Shown here piece by piece: positions 21,402 to 29,767 of a stretch of DNA of 29,768 nucleotides. Origin of the DNA: a virus; IMG/VR virus record IMGVR_UViG_3300049048_000041, positions 1 through 29,768 of that record; one strand, given 5' to 3'. The translations under genes and the position numbers were made by a program. Position 1 is the stretch's first letter. The number at the start of each line of letters is the position of its first letter. The notes beneath the pieces are model-generated. The model saw only the letters and a program-made list of their open reading frames with translations. It was not told where the DNA came from and did not search any database.

Positions 21402-23554
21402 TGGACCTTCCCGGTGGCCACGCGGCTACCCGTGACCGGCTCCCAGTTGCCCTGTGACTTCGGATCGCCGCCCTTGAACCGGTACAGCTTGCCGTCCTTG
21501 CCGGGCATCTCGGCGCCCGGCTGCAGCTGCTGTGTGGCCGCGTCCGCCGCTTGCTTGGCCACCGACTGCCGGCTGTTGCCCATGAACGCCTGGATGCGCT
21601 CGGGCTTCAGGAGGTAGTCGCGCGACATAGGATCCAGCAGCACGCGCGGATCCTTGTTCTCCTTGCGCAGCCGCTCGATCTGCTGCTCCATGTCGGCGTT
21701 GAACCGGTAGGCGGCGTCGGCAGCCACCTCGGGCTGGACCTGGCCGATGATGCTGCGGGTGAGCGCCGTGTAGACCACCTCGCGCGCCCGCTGCACGTCC
21801 TTCTGGAACCCGCCGGTGCTGCCGTCGCGCAGCTGCTCGACCTCCCTGCGCAGCCCCAGCATCTCCGGCGTCGAGATGTCGCCGTCCCGGTACGCCTGCA
21901 TCACCGGGTCCATGTTGTAGGTCTTGGTCGGGTCGCCGTCAGCCGCGTGGATCTGCAGCATGAGCTCGCGCACCTTGCCCGGGTTCGTGCGGGGCTCGGC
22001 CTGGGCCGACATCTCCCGCTCGCGCCGCATCATGTAGTCGATCGCGTGCTGCTTCTGCTGCCAGTCCAGCGTGTTGTCGGCCAGGATCTCGCGCTCGGAC
22101 AGTGCGCCGCCGGCGCCCTTGGGGTCGACGATGCGCGCCAGAAACGTGTTCATCACCCCGTCCTGCGCCTGCTTCTTGGCGCGCTCGGCGGCGATGCGGG
22201 ACCGCTCGCTCTCGCTGTCGTAGGCGCGCTGGTACTGCTCTGCCTCGGTGACGATGGCGAAGAACTTGTCGGCCGGCAGGCTGTCGATGAAGCCGATGCC
22301 CGTGCTGGGCTTCTTCCACTCCTGGGACTGGCCGGTCTGCTCGGCCGCCGGCGCCTTGAACGCTTCGGGCGGCACCTGCGACCCCAGGCCCGCCACCTGG
22401 CGCGCGGCCGCCAGGTTGGCGGCGTACTGGCGGGTGTTCGGGCCCCATGCGGTGCCGCCCTCCCCGCCGTAGTACATCATGTCCACCTTGGCCATGTCGC
22501 CATCGGCCTTGGTGCGGTACTGCGCCACCAGCTTGGCCGCCCCGAAGATCGCGTCCTTGGGGTTGTTGGCGTCCACGCCCAGCTGCTTGGCCATGGCCGG
22601 GACCATCTGCATGATCCCCTGCGCGCCCTGGCTGCTCTGCGCCGTGGGGTTCAGGCCGCTCTCGGCCACCGCGCGCAGCTTCAGGTCGCGCCAATCCAGG
22701 TTGTAGAGCGCGGCCGCATCCTTGAAGTGCTGGTCGTACTGGCTGGGCATGTTCACCGTCTTGACCAGCGAATCCAGCCGCGGCTGGTCGTAGGGCTTGA
22801 CGATCGGGGCCTTCAGGTCCGGCGGCAGCCCGGGGCGCGGCTGCTCGGCAACCACCGCCTTGACGCTCTCGCGCAGCTGCTGCGGCACCGTGCCCAGCAC
22901 CGCGTTCGGGTAGCGGCGGGCGAACCCCTTGGCCGCATCGAACTTGATCTGCTCGGCAATCGACTGCTTGAACGCCTCGCGCGCCGTGGACGGCACCCGC
23001 CCGAAGCGCCCGGCCGGGTCGTCGATCGCGGCGGTGGCCTGCTTGATCAGGCTCTCCCACTGCGTGTGGTCCTGGATGGCAACGCTGCCCAAGGTGCTGG
23101 ACAGGGTGTTGAACTGGTTTTTCGCCGCTTCGCCGGCCAGACGGCCCTGCACACCCACCGCCTCCTGGCCGTACATCGCGGTCATGTCGGCCGACATACG
23201 GGCGAAGGTGTCCTGCCCGCGGCGCGTCTTGAACTCGGCGCCCAGCTTGTCGAAGCGCTGGCGCATGTCGTCCATCAGCTTCGGCGCGAACGTGTCGTCG
23301 CCCGGCTGCGCGTTGTTCGTGCGGTTGGTCAGTTCCTGCTGCCAGGCAGCGCGCTCCTTGGCCATGGCGACGTGCACGTTGGTCACGTCGTCGGCCACCT
23401 CCTGCTGGTGCAGCACGTCCCCGAACTGGCCGACCGCAGCGCCCAGGCCCTGCAGCGCGTCGCCCACCTGGGCCCCGAAGTCGGCACCCGTGGCGCGCAC
23501 GTTCAGCTGCCCTTGGGCAGCCACGTTGTCGTCGTAGATTTTGATTTCCGGCAT
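21398..23554 (-). CDS. Virion-associated lytic transglycosylase (SLT domain)
   Basis: Internal virion protein (718 aa) with an SLT/lysozyme-like domain at about 275-395, used to cut a local hole in the cell wall during DNA entry. Typical motifs: AVAESGLNP with the catalytic Glu at 298, SSQGAQGIMQMVP (about 307-319), and MMYYGGEGGTAWG later in the domain. The flanks are long alpha-helical segments (about 30-240 and 430-700), as in T7-type ejection proteins. Here the enzyme domain is central, not N-terminal as in T7 gp16. It starts two bases after the preceding stop and overlaps the 1100-aa gene start as ATGA. Confidence 0.92.
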   Translation of the reverse strand: MPEIKIYDDNVAAQGQLNVRATGADFGAQVGDALQGLGAAVGQFGDVLHQQEVADDVTNVHVAMAKERAAWQQELTNRTNNAQPGDDTFAPKLMDDMRQRFDKLGAEFKTRRGQDTFARMSADMTAMYGQEAVGVQGRLAGEAAKNQFNTLSSTLGSVAIQDHTQWESLIKQATAAIDDPAGRFGRVPSTAREAFKQSIAEQIKFDAAKGFARRYPNAVLGTVPQQLRESVKAVVAEQPRPGLPPDLKAPIVKPYDQPRLDSLVKTVNMPSQYDQHFKDAAALYNLDWRDLKLRAVAESGLNPTAQSSQGAQGIMQMVPAMAKQLGVDANNPKDAIFGAAKLVAQYRTKADGDMAKVDMMYYGGEGGTAWGPNTRQYAANLAAARQVAGLGSQVPPEAFKAPAAEQTGQSQEWKKPSTGIGFIDSLPADKFFAIVTEAEQYQRAYDSESERSRIAAERAKKQAQDGVMNTFLARIVDPKGAGGALSEREILADNTLDWQQKQHAIDYMMRREREMSAQAEPRTNPGKVRELMLQIHAADGDPTKTYNMDPVMQAYRDGDISTPEMLGLRREVEQLRDGSTGGFQKDVQRAREVVYTALTRSIIGQVQPEVAADAAYRFNADMEQQIERLRKENKDPRVLLDPMSRDYLLKPERIQAFMGNSRQSVAKQAADAATQQLQPGAEMPGKDGKLYRFKGGDPKSQGNWEPVTGSRVATGKVQ

Positions 23555-23557
23555 AGG

Positions 23558-24073
23558 TCAGTCTCCAGACGTGCCGGTTCCCCGGTAGAAGCCGTCCAGC
23601 GGATCACCGAAGGAGGGAATGGCCGTGCTGCCGCCGGACATGCTGGCCATCGACGTCGCGCCGCGCAGCACCGCGCTGGTGGCGTTGAGCTCGCCGGCCT
23701 GGATGGAGTTTTCGGCGCGGGCTTCGTCCAGCGCCGACTGGCGCAGGTAGCTGCGGGCCTTCAGGTCGGCGTTGTAGCGGATGGTCAGCTTGTCCAGCGT
23801 CGCCATGCGCACGCTGTCGGCCAGCACGTCCATGGGCGAGCCGGTGCTGACCTGGACGCCGGAGGCGCCGTACAGCGCGACGGCCGCACCAATCTTGCGG
23901 GCGGCTTCGCGCTGCTGCGCCTCGGCCTGCGCCACGCCTTGCGAGCGGGCGATCTCGGCGTTCTGCCGGGACGTCTCTGCGTTGTAGCGCGATGCGTTCG
24001 CGTCGGCTTCGCCTTGGCGCATGGCGCCGCCGGCGCCAAGCAGCGTGCTTCCGATTTGGGCCAGGAATGCCAT
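23558..24073 (-). CDS. T7 gp14-like internal virion protein
   Basis: Predicted core/ejection protein (171 aa) in the place of T7 gp14. It has a short hydrophobic Gly-rich start (AFLAQIGSTLLGAGGAMRQG), then a long Ala/Gln/Glu-rich helix (ANASRYNAETSRQNAEIARS), a YGASGVQVSTGSPMDVLADS motif common to this family, and a further helix (ATLDKLTIRYNADLKARSYL). In T7 this protein enters the outer membrane to start the ejection channel. The ATG directly follows the TAG of the gp13-like gene with no gap. The assignment rests on pattern and gene order. Confidence 0.8.
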   Translation of the reverse strand: MAFLAQIGSTLLGAGGAMRQGEADANASRYNAETSRQNAEIARSQGVAQAEAQQREAARKIGAAVALYGASGVQVSTGSPMDVLADSVRMATLDKLTIRYNADLKARSYLRQSALDEARAENSIQAGELNATSAVLRGATSMASMSGGSTAIPSFGDPLDGFYRGTGTSGD

Positions 24074-24496
24074 CTACTTCACCTTCGCGTAAAGCGCGTT
24101 GTCGCGGCCGTCGAAGCCGAAGCAGCGCAGGCGCTCGACCTCGAGCTCGAAGCCCAGCAGGCGCGCCCACCGGTGGCCTTCCTCGAAGTCGCAGTCCACC
24201 TGCATCTCCAGCCGGCGGAAGGGCAGCGCGTCCAGCCGGGTAGCCGCCTCGCGGTGGATGCGGGTGAAGTGCGGCCCGGCGTGGCGGCCGATGAAGGCCC
24301 ACACCGCGGCGCGCGTGGCGTACACCGGCAGGTAGCCGAAGCACCACAGCGGCTTGCCGTCCACGAAGCCAGTCCAGGCGGTCGGCCCCTCCATCGCGCG
24401 CAGCAAGTCCACCGTGACAATCTCGCGCAGGTGCGCCTGCGCCGGCTGCGGATCCAGCGCGAAGAAGTCCTCGGCCTTGAAGAATCGGACGTCCAC
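24074..24496 (-). CDS. T7 gp13-like / GNAT-fold virion assembly protein
   Basis: A 140-aa protein in the slot of T7 gp13, whose relatives (DUF2833) often score as GNAT acetyltransferase-like. Visible: VRFFKAEDFFALD start, WTGFVDGKPLWCFGYLPVY, AVWAFIGRHAGPHFTRIHRE, LEMQVDCDFEEGHRWARLLG, GFELEVERLRCFGFDGRDNA, which fits the central GNAT strands and the C-terminal helix-strand. I chose the GTG at 24496, one base after the gp12-like stop. A longer frame to 24592 overlaps that gene and has no domain support. Whether it binds acetyl-CoA or is only a structural fold is unknown. Confidence 0.78.
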   Translation of the reverse strand: MDVRFFKAEDFFALDPQPAQAHLREIVTVDLLRAMEGPTAWTGFVDGKPLWCFGYLPVYATRAAVWAFIGRHAGPHFTRIHREAATRLDALPFRRLEMQVDCDFEEGHRWARLLGFELEVERLRCFGFDGRDNALYAKVK

Positions 24497-24497
24497 C

Positions 24498-26567
24498 TCA
24501 GCCGTCCTGCGTGTCCAGTTGGACCGCCAGCATGGTGACGTTGCTGGGCAGCGGGTCGGGCTGCTCCCAGTACACCTGGCCATCGCGGTCATAGGTGCCC
24601 TCCCAGCGCTGCTCCTTGTCGCCGGTGAACAGGCCCACCGGGTTGTCCATCAGGTCCGCGCTCGTGCGGAACGGGATCGGGTATGGAGCCTTCGCCGTGG
24701 GCGTGCCGCTGCCGGCCACGGACAGGCCGATCGACTGGAAGAAGCGGAACACGGCGCGGTGCAGGCGCTTCAACTTGCCCTGCGCCGGGCCGTCCGCGCC
24801 GGCCGCCTCGATGCGCAGGGTGCGGGCCCGGCTGCTGCTGTGCAGCCCCACGGACGCCTTGGTCACGGAGCGGCTGAGCGTGATCACGCCGCTGCTGTTG
24901 ACCACGCAGTCGGGGTGCGTCGCGCCATTGGCCAACACCTTGACCGTCTGCCCCTTCAGCCAGGTCAGCCCGCTGATGGTGGTAGTCGCCACGCCATCGT
25001 AGGTGGCGCCGCTGTCGACGAAGAAGGCGTCCTCGATGTCGTCGCCGTCCTCCCAGTATTTGGTCAGGCGCTCGACGGTGCGCACCACGCCACCGTTGAC
25101 GTAGCGCTGCACCGCGACCCAGAGCTCGTCGCGGTCCACGTCCTCGGACGGGATCACGCACACGCTCTCGACCACCGGCGGCTCGGACTGCCCGGCGTCC
25201 GAGTAGCCGCCAAGCTCGTGCTGGTGCCATGCCGACACCTCCTGGTCCTTGTCGTAGGACACGCCCACCAGCGTGCCGTCCAGGCGGCACATCCACAGGA
25301 TCGGGTACGGCTGCATGGCGGCCGCCATCTGCTTGAGCCCGCCCTTGGTCAAGTGCTCGGACACCAGCGAGATGTCCGGCGCAGAGAACGTGCCCAGCGT
25401 GAACTGGTACGTCATCTCGCGCAGCTTGCGCTTGGCACGCTGCACGAACAACGTGCTCTTGCCCATGCGCTGGGGCGGGATGTTGGTCGAGCCGTAGCTG
25501 GTCACGGTCTTGGCCGTGACGTTGGTGGGGGTCAGCGCGTTCTGCGTGGTGCTCGGCGCCATCACCCACTCGGCGCTGGCGGTGCCGGCCAGCAGGCCCC
25601 ACTCGTCCGAGAGCATCCAGTTGATCGTGTTCACCTTGCTCGCGTTCAGCGAGAAGGAGATCGCGTTGCTGTCGACCACCGTGCCGCTCGTGTCGGACGG
25701 CGTGAAATTCTCGTAGTCAGACGTGTTGCTGCCGTCGATGCGGTTGGGGTACTGCGCCGCGCCCGCCCAGAACAGGCGGTCCTGGTGGAAAGCGACGGCG
25801 CGCGGGTAGCCGTTGGCGCTGTTCCACACGCCCAGGCGCCAGAGGCTCGTCGCGCTCGTGCCGCCCATTGCCGTGGTCACGCTGACCGTGATCGACGTGG
25901 TACTGCCCACCGCGGTGATCGTGCCCCAGCCCCAGGTGCTGCCCGACTTGATCCTGATGGAGCGGCCGACGTCGGCGGCCACGAAGCCGCTGCCGCCGTT
26001 GATCCCGGTGACGGCCGACGCCGTGACCGTGATGCTGCCGGTCGTGCCGCTTGGCGTGAGGGTCGTGTCGCTGATGTTGGTCGGCAGGTACGGGCCGTCC
26101 TGGAAGCTGATCGCGCTGAGCGCCCAAGACAGCGCGCCGGCGCGCACCAGCTTGCGCGGTGCGTAGTTCGGGTGCGCCAGGTACAGGGTGTCCGCGCTCT
26201 GGGTGAACGCCAGGTCGGCCAGGTCCGCGGTGGTGTAGGGCGTGACCACCTCGTACGCCACGCCGGGGCTGCTCTCCAGCTGGCCGCTGTTCGTGTAGAA
26301 GCGCACGTACAGGTTGCCGAATTCCAGGACGTACGCCTGGGTGATCGAAAACTCGAACGGCACCAGCTTGACCGCAGCGCCCGCGGTCTTGACGTTGGCC
26401 ACATAGGCGAAGCCCGGCCGGCGCGTCAGGCCACCCTGCGACGTCGGGATGTAGTTGATGCAGGTGGCCAGCCCGTTCTTGTACTTGGCCAGGTCGGCGC
26501 GCCCATGCGCGAGCGGCGACCATTCGCCGCCGTTGAAGTTGTGCTGGACCCAGGTTGCGCGCGGCAC
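24498..26567 (-). CDS. Tail tubular protein B / nozzle (T7 gp12-like)
   Basis: Probable nozzle of the short tail (689 aa), forming the tail tip through which DNA leaves. The N-terminus VQHNFNGGEWSPLAHGRADL...CINYIPTSQGGLTRRPGFAY mirrors the gp12-type GGISQQP...GLQKRPP pattern. The rest is a beta-rich array, with FWAGAAQYPNRIDGSNTSDYENF, LLAGTASAEWVM and many short strand repeats, consistent with the gp12 beta-propeller. The GTG start at 26567 lies one base after the gp11-like stop. The T7 protein is about 795 aa, so this is somewhat shorter. Order gp11-gp12-gp13-gp14 is kept as in T7-like phages. Confidence 0.86.
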   Translation of the reverse strand: MPRATWVQHNFNGGEWSPLAHGRADLAKYKNGLATCINYIPTSQGGLTRRPGFAYVANVKTAGAAVKLVPFEFSITQAYVLEFGNLYVRFYTNSGQLESSPGVAYEVVTPYTTADLADLAFTQSADTLYLAHPNYAPRKLVRAGALSWALSAISFQDGPYLPTNISDTTLTPSGTTGSITVTASAVTGINGGSGFVAADVGRSIRIKSGSTWGWGTITAVGSTTSITVSVTTAMGGTSATSLWRLGVWNSANGYPRAVAFHQDRLFWAGAAQYPNRIDGSNTSDYENFTPSDTSGTVVDSNAISFSLNASKVNTINWMLSDEWGLLAGTASAEWVMAPSTTQNALTPTNVTAKTVTSYGSTNIPPQRMGKSTLFVQRAKRKLREMTYQFTLGTFSAPDISLVSEHLTKGGLKQMAAAMQPYPILWMCRLDGTLVGVSYDKDQEVSAWHQHELGGYSDAGQSEPPVVESVCVIPSEDVDRDELWVAVQRYVNGGVVRTVERLTKYWEDGDDIEDAFFVDSGATYDGVATTTISGLTWLKGQTVKVLANGATHPDCVVNSSGVITLSRSVTKASVGLHSSSRARTLRIEAAGADGPAQGKLKRLHRAVFRFFQSIGLSVAGSGTPTAKAPYPIPFRTSADLMDNPVGLFTGDKEQRWEGTYDRDGQVYWEQPDPLPSNVTMLAVQLDTQDG

Positions 26568-26568
26568 G

Positions 26569-27132
26569 TCAGTACCTCGCCGTCAGCCAGTCGCTCTCCG
26601 CTGCCTCGTCCGGCCCGCCCTCGATGGCGTCGGTCCTGCGCGCCTCGCGCACCATCGCGCGGTGCTCTTCATTCAGGGCTTGCTTCTTGGTGTTCGATTG
26701 CGTCAGCTTCTCCACGATCTCCACCGCCAGCGCGACGGAGAGGTAGTCGTAGAAGGCCGAGTCGAACTGCGTGGGGTCGGTGACGTCCTTGACGTACCGC
26801 AGGTACAGCGTGTCGCCGTCGTTAGTGAGGATCTTGCGACCCTCGATCTTCCAGTCCAGGCCGGACTCGGCCGGGCGCAGCACGCGCAGGCAGTCGGACG
26901 GCAGGGTGAACTGGTAGTCGTAATCGTGGTCAGGTTCGGTGGCATCCGGCGCCAGCGTGGTCCGCGTGATGGCGAAGTTCCACGGGTGCCGGCGCAGCGC
27001 GGCGCGACGGGTGGCGTCGTACGCCAGGTTGCAGGCGCGTGCCTCGGGGCTGTTGTCCGTCAGCGCGGTAATGCTCGCCGCGCCCACCTTCAGGAGCGCG
27101 CGGTTGCAGATGTCGATGGCGGACTGGGCCAT
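26569..27132 (-). CDS. Tail tubular protein A / adaptor (T7 gp11-like)
   Basis: Gatekeeper/adaptor (187 aa; T7 gp11 has 196) that joins portal to nozzle. The start MAQSAIDICNRALLKVGAAS...EARACNLAYDATRRAALRRH...PWNFAITR is the characteristic helix pair and PWxFA element of this family. YDYQFTLPSDCLRVLR follows, then a KDVTDPTQFDSAFYDYLSVA segment and a helical C-terminus. It is preceded by a strong hairpin that separates it from the capsid genes, and followed after one base by the nozzle gene. Confidence 0.88.
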   Translation of the reverse strand: MAQSAIDICNRALLKVGAASITALTDNSPEARACNLAYDATRRAALRRHPWNFAITRTTLAPDATEPDHDYDYQFTLPSDCLRVLRPAESGLDWKIEGRKILTNDGDTLYLRYVKDVTDPTQFDSAFYDYLSVALAVEIVEKLTQSNTKKQALNEEHRAMVREARRTDAIEGGPDEAAESDWLTARY

Positions 27133-27151
27133 TGGTCCTGTTCAGGACGAC

Positions 27152-27181
27152 GAGACGGGCCCCCGCGAAGGGGCCCGTCTC
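27152..27181. terminator. Strong GC hairpin between capsid and tail genes
   Basis: Perfect 12-bp stem GAGACGGGCCCC (27152-27163) / GGGGCCCGTCTC (27170-27181), loop CGCGAA, eight bases downstream of the cement protein stop. There is no U-run on the minus strand, so it may act as partial terminator, RNA 3'-end stabiliser or processing site rather than a full intrinsic terminator. Confidence 0.6.
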
Positions 27182-27188
27182 AGGCCGG

Positions 27189-27635
27189 TCAGGGCATGGA
27201 GTAGTACAGGTCCACCACCAGGGTGCCGGACGACGGAGCCGTCGCGGCAGCCAGGGTGATGATCACCGTCTCTTCAGCCGACAGGGCCGACGCGGCGCCA
27301 GCCGTCGCGGTCTTGCCGAACAGGGTCGGCGTGTCCGTGGCGGTGAAGGCGGCTGCGGCCCGGTACTTGGCGGTGGAGCCGGAGATGCCGATCGCCAGCG
27401 TGGTCGAACCCGAGCTCGTGTCGGCATTCAGCACGCCGAACGCGAAGGTCGCGCCGGCGGGCAGCGTGCCCACGGTCAGGGTGTCGCTGGTGGTCTGCGA
27501 CGCGTACGTGAACGTCGCGCGCATGCGACGCAGGCGGGCGCCGTAGACGGTCGCCACCGGCTTGTAGCCGACAGCGGCCGAAGTGGACAGGCCCGTGGTG
27601 GTGCCGGCCAGTTCGTTGGAGAGGTAGGCTGCCAT
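27189..27635 (-). CDS. Probable capsid cement / decoration protein
   Basis: A 148-aa protein directly downstream of the capsid gene, rich in Thr, Ala, Gly and Ser with a regular beta-strand pattern (ATFTYASQTTSDTLTVGTLP, TTLAIGISGSTAKYRAAAAF, ETVIITLAAATAPSSGTLVV) and no charged core, as expected for a jelly-roll head decoration protein. Bordetella phage BPP-1 has a cement protein of similar size next to its capsid protein; I use that only as a parallel. It has a strong ribosome binding site (AAGGAG). A hairpin follows its stop, which may raise its amount relative to tail proteins. Confidence 0.72.
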   Translation of the reverse strand: MAAYLSNELAGTTTGLSTSAAVGYKPVATVYGARLRRMRATFTYASQTTSDTLTVGTLPAGATFAFGVLNADTSSGSTTLAIGISGSTAKYRAAAAFTATDTPTLFGKTATAGAASALSAEETVIITLAAATAPSSGTLVVDLYYSMP

Positions 27636-27647
27636 GTCGTCGGCTCC

Positions 27648-28589
27648 TTACTTGCAGTTGATGATCACGCAGCGCTTTTCTTCCGTGCGCGCGCCGCCGA
27701 AGGTGCCGGTGACGTAGACCTGGGTGGAATTGCGCTTGTCGGCGCGCTTCGAGATGTCGGTCTTGACGTCGTTCCACACGCCCAGGGCCACGCCGGACTT
27801 GGCGAAGCACGGCACCATCCAGCGCGAGCCGGTGACGTACGAGCCGTCGCTGTCGGCGGACGAGAGGCCCGTGTTGATCGCCGTGTTGAAGCTGGCCGCG
27901 CCCGGGATCCGCTCGGAGAGGATGAAGTTGAACCCCATGAACGAGGTGATCTTCCCGTCGACCAGGACCGGCCGGGTGTTGTAGTCCAGGCTGATCGCGG
28001 TCGTCTCGCCCAGCAGGTCGTCGTGCTGCTTGGCCGAGATGACGCAGTACAGCTGCTCGTTGTCGACGTCCACTTCGGAGGCCAGCAGGATCCGCTTGGC
28101 CGAGCGCAGCTTGGCGACGGTCAGGCCGGTGGCCGCGGCGGCGACGGACTGGCTGTTGCTGTTGAAGGCATACAGCGTGCCGGTCGCGCTCGAGCCGTTC
28201 TCGCCGGTGTTGTTGCTGCCGAAGAAGCCGGCGATGATCTCGTCGTCCATCGCGCGACCCATCGCCATGGCGCCAGCCATCGCGTACGGGCCGGTCGGGT
28301 CGACCAGCATGCGCAGCTTGTCCTGGTCGTCGATCAGGTCGGCCCAGTCGTAGTCGTTGGGGTAGATCCAGCGCTTGTCGTGCGGCGTGCTGATCAGCGG
28401 GGTGTCGCTGTGGCGGGACTGGTTGCGCACCGGCGTGACGGAGCCGAACTGCTCGAGCATCGAGGCAGCCTTGCCCACGAAGCTCTGGTTCATCACGGCG
28501 TTGCGCAGCTTGGAACCACGCTGCTGGAGCAGCATGGAGACGTTCGTGCTGTACTGCTGCACGAACGCGGTATTGACTTGGGTGCTCAT
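27648..28589 (-). CDS. Major capsid protein
   Basis: Main head protein (313 aa). The N-terminal helical part (TQVNTAFVQQYSTNVSMLLQ, QRGSKLRNAVMNQSFVGKAA), then PVRNQSRHSDTPLISTPHDK, DYDWADLIDDQDKLRMLVDP, YAMAGAMAMGRAMDDEII, GFFGSNNTGENGS, and a C-terminal GITSFMGFNFI-like turn match phage capsid families seen in podoviruses with HK97-type heads. There is no sign of a protease domain. It follows the scaffold gene and a 78-aa gene, as expected for a head module, and is preceded by a good SD (GAGGA). The family is clear; exact fold variant is not. Confidence 0.88.
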   Translation of the reverse strand: MSTQVNTAFVQQYSTNVSMLLQQRGSKLRNAVMNQSFVGKAASMLEQFGSVTPVRNQSRHSDTPLISTPHDKRWIYPNDYDWADLIDDQDKLRMLVDPTGPYAMAGAMAMGRAMDDEIIAGFFGSNNTGENGSSATGTLYAFNSNSQSVAAAATGLTVAKLRSAKRILLASEVDVDNEQLYCVISAKQHDDLLGETTAISLDYNTRPVLVDGKITSFMGFNFILSERIPGAASFNTAINTGLSSADSDGSYVTGSRWMVPCFAKSGVALGVWNDVKTDISKRADKRNSTQVYVTGTFGGARTEEKRCVIINCK

Positions 28590-28603
28590 TGTGAAATCCT
28601 CAA
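28589..28603 (-). promoter_or_regulatory. Motif copy D at the capsid ribosome binding site
   Basis: On the minus strand TTGAGGATTTCACAA, ending at the first base of the capsid start codon. It fits the TTGAG-N5-CNCAA pattern but also contains the GAGGA ribosome binding site, so similarity to the other copies may be chance. Confidence 0.3.
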
Positions 28604-28670
28604 CAAGAGTTGCACGAAGGGTCTGCCGCGGTTAAGGCCGCTGCGTCCTTGGCTTGTCCTCTTGTCGAGG

Positions 28671-28695
28671 GGCCACACGCGCCTGTCGTGTGGTC
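28671..28695. other. Hairpin between the 78-aa gene and the capsid gene
   Basis: Stem GGCCACACG (28671-28679) / CGTGTGGTC (28687-28695), nine pairs with one G-T, loop CGCCTGT. It lies in the 112-base untranslated stretch ahead of the capsid gene. A smaller stem CCTC-TTGTC-GAGG lies next to it. There is no U-run, so an RNA processing or stability role fits better than termination. Confidence 0.5.
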
Positions 28696-28701
28696 GGGGC
28701 T

Positions 28702-28938
28702 TCAGCTGAAGGGGTCCGGCTTTCCGCCCTTGCGGGTGAGGGTCGGCCGGGCACCGGGCTGGGGCTTGTCCGTGGTTCCCGCCTGCACCGTTTCCGGCGC
28801 CGGCGGTGGCGCTTGAACGAAATCGTACATCACTCTTGCGATTTCCACAACACTCGTGGCGTTGGGAATCTCGCCGTGCTTGCGGTAGAGCGCTGCCCCG
28901 ATCTCCAGGCAGCGCACCTTCGCTTCGATCTCGTCCAC
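28702..28938 (-). CDS. 78-aa phage protein between scaffold and capsid genes
   Basis: No family recognised. The N-terminal half is one or two helices (DEIEAKVRCLEIGAALYRKH, TSVVEIARVMYDFVQA), the C-terminal half is a Pro/Lys-rich flexible tail (APPPAPETVQ, GARPTLTRKGGKPDPFS). The GTG start follows one base after the scaffold stop. A small protein in this place may help capsid assembly or be a minor head component. Confidence 0.68.
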   Translation of the reverse strand: MDEIEAKVRCLEIGAALYRKHGEIPNATSVVEIARVMYDFVQAPPPAPETVQAGTTDKPQPGARPTLTRKGGKPDPFS

Positions 28939-28939
28939 G

Positions 28940-29767
28940 TCAGGCCGCCTGGTCGGGGTAGGCGAACTTCATCAGCCGCGCCATTTCGGCCTTCTCGGCG
29001 CTGCCGCCGGCCAGGTACTTCTGCGACCACTCGCGGTCGGCCTTCAGGGCGGTGATCTTGGCCAGCGCCTGGCCCGGGGTCAGCGCGTTGCCGAAGCCGG
29101 ACTGCTGGCCGCCGGCCACGAAGGTGTCCTCGCCCATGCCTGCGCCGATCCGCGCCAGCATCTGCATGGTGGCCTTGTGCCCGAGCGCCCCGGAGAGCTT
29201 GTCGATCGTGGCCGCGTCCATGCCCAGCCCGCGGGCGCCGGCCTGCGCCTTGGCCAGTTCCTGGGTGTACGCCTGGCCCCACTCCTGTTTGAGCGCGGCA
29301 TCCTGCCTGGTGAACTCGGCGGCCGCGGCCTCGGCCTGCTGCGTGGCCGCCTGCTGCGCCATACCGTTCCACCACTGGGCCAGCCCCTCGCCCTGCGCCT
29401 TGGTCAGCCCGAGCTCGTGCATCTTGGCGCTGGTGGCCTTCCAGACGTTCTCGTCGCCGCCCTGCGGGATCTCCACCTTGTAGCCGTCCGGCCCGGTCGG
29501 GCGGCCCAGCTTGTCGAAGACGGCGTTCCACTCCTTGGGGTCCGCGTCGGCCTTGGGGATGATGATGCCGTTGCCGGCCTTGTCCGCGCCCACGAACTTC
29601 TCGAGGTTGCGGTAGGACTCGATCGCCTTGAGCGGCTCGTCCCAGCCCTTGTTCTGCACGTAGCCCACGAGCTCGGCGTCGGCGCCTTGCGGCAGCCAGG
29701 CGGGCGCGGCGACGGCCGGCGCTGCCGCCGGCGGCGCGGGCGCGACCTGCGCGCTGGTGGGCGGGGG
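28940..29767 (-). CDS. Head scaffolding protein, 5' end beyond window
   Basis: Predicted scaffold for head assembly. The frame stays open to the right edge: Pro/Ala-rich sequence (VAPAPPAAAPAVAAPAW) continues before VGYVQNKGW, so the internal GTG at 29668 is not the true start. The visible part has LPQGADAELVGYVQNKGW, ESYRNLEKFVGADKAG, IIIPKADADPKEWNAVFDKL, PDGYKVEIPQ, a long Ala/Gln-rich helix (AQQAATQQAEAAAAEFTRQD) and a C-terminal helical part (GQALAKITALKADREWSQKY, MARLMKFAYPDQAA), typical of scaffolds located before podovirus capsid genes. Portal and terminase genes should lie farther right. Confidence 0.82.
   Translation of the reverse strand, partial: PPPTSAQVAPAPPAAAPAVAAPAWLPQGADAELVGYVQNKGWDEPLKAIESYRNLEKFVGADKAGNGIIIPKADADPKEWNAVFDKLGRPTGPDGYKVEIPQGGDENVWKATSAKMHELGLTKAQGEGLAQWWNGMAQQAATQQAEAAAAEFTRQDAALKQEWGQAYTQELAKAQAGARGLGMDAATIDKLSGALGHKATMQMLARIGAGMGEDTFVAGGQQSGFGNALTPGQALAKITALKADREWSQKYLAGGSAEKAEMARLMKFAYPDQAA

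Noticed and set aside
18108-21617. 1169-aa open frame on the plus strand opposite the ejection protein
   Set aside because: Shadow of the 1100-aa gene, rich in His, Arg and Leu, no start signals, and against the direction of the late operon.
21551-24538. 995-aa open frame on the plus strand opposite the transglycosylase and gp13/gp14-like genes
   Set aside because: Spans four real minus-strand genes with recognisable families; composition is shadow-like.
24354-26783. 809-aa open frame on the plus strand opposite the nozzle gene
   Set aside because: Shadow frame with no recognisable domain.
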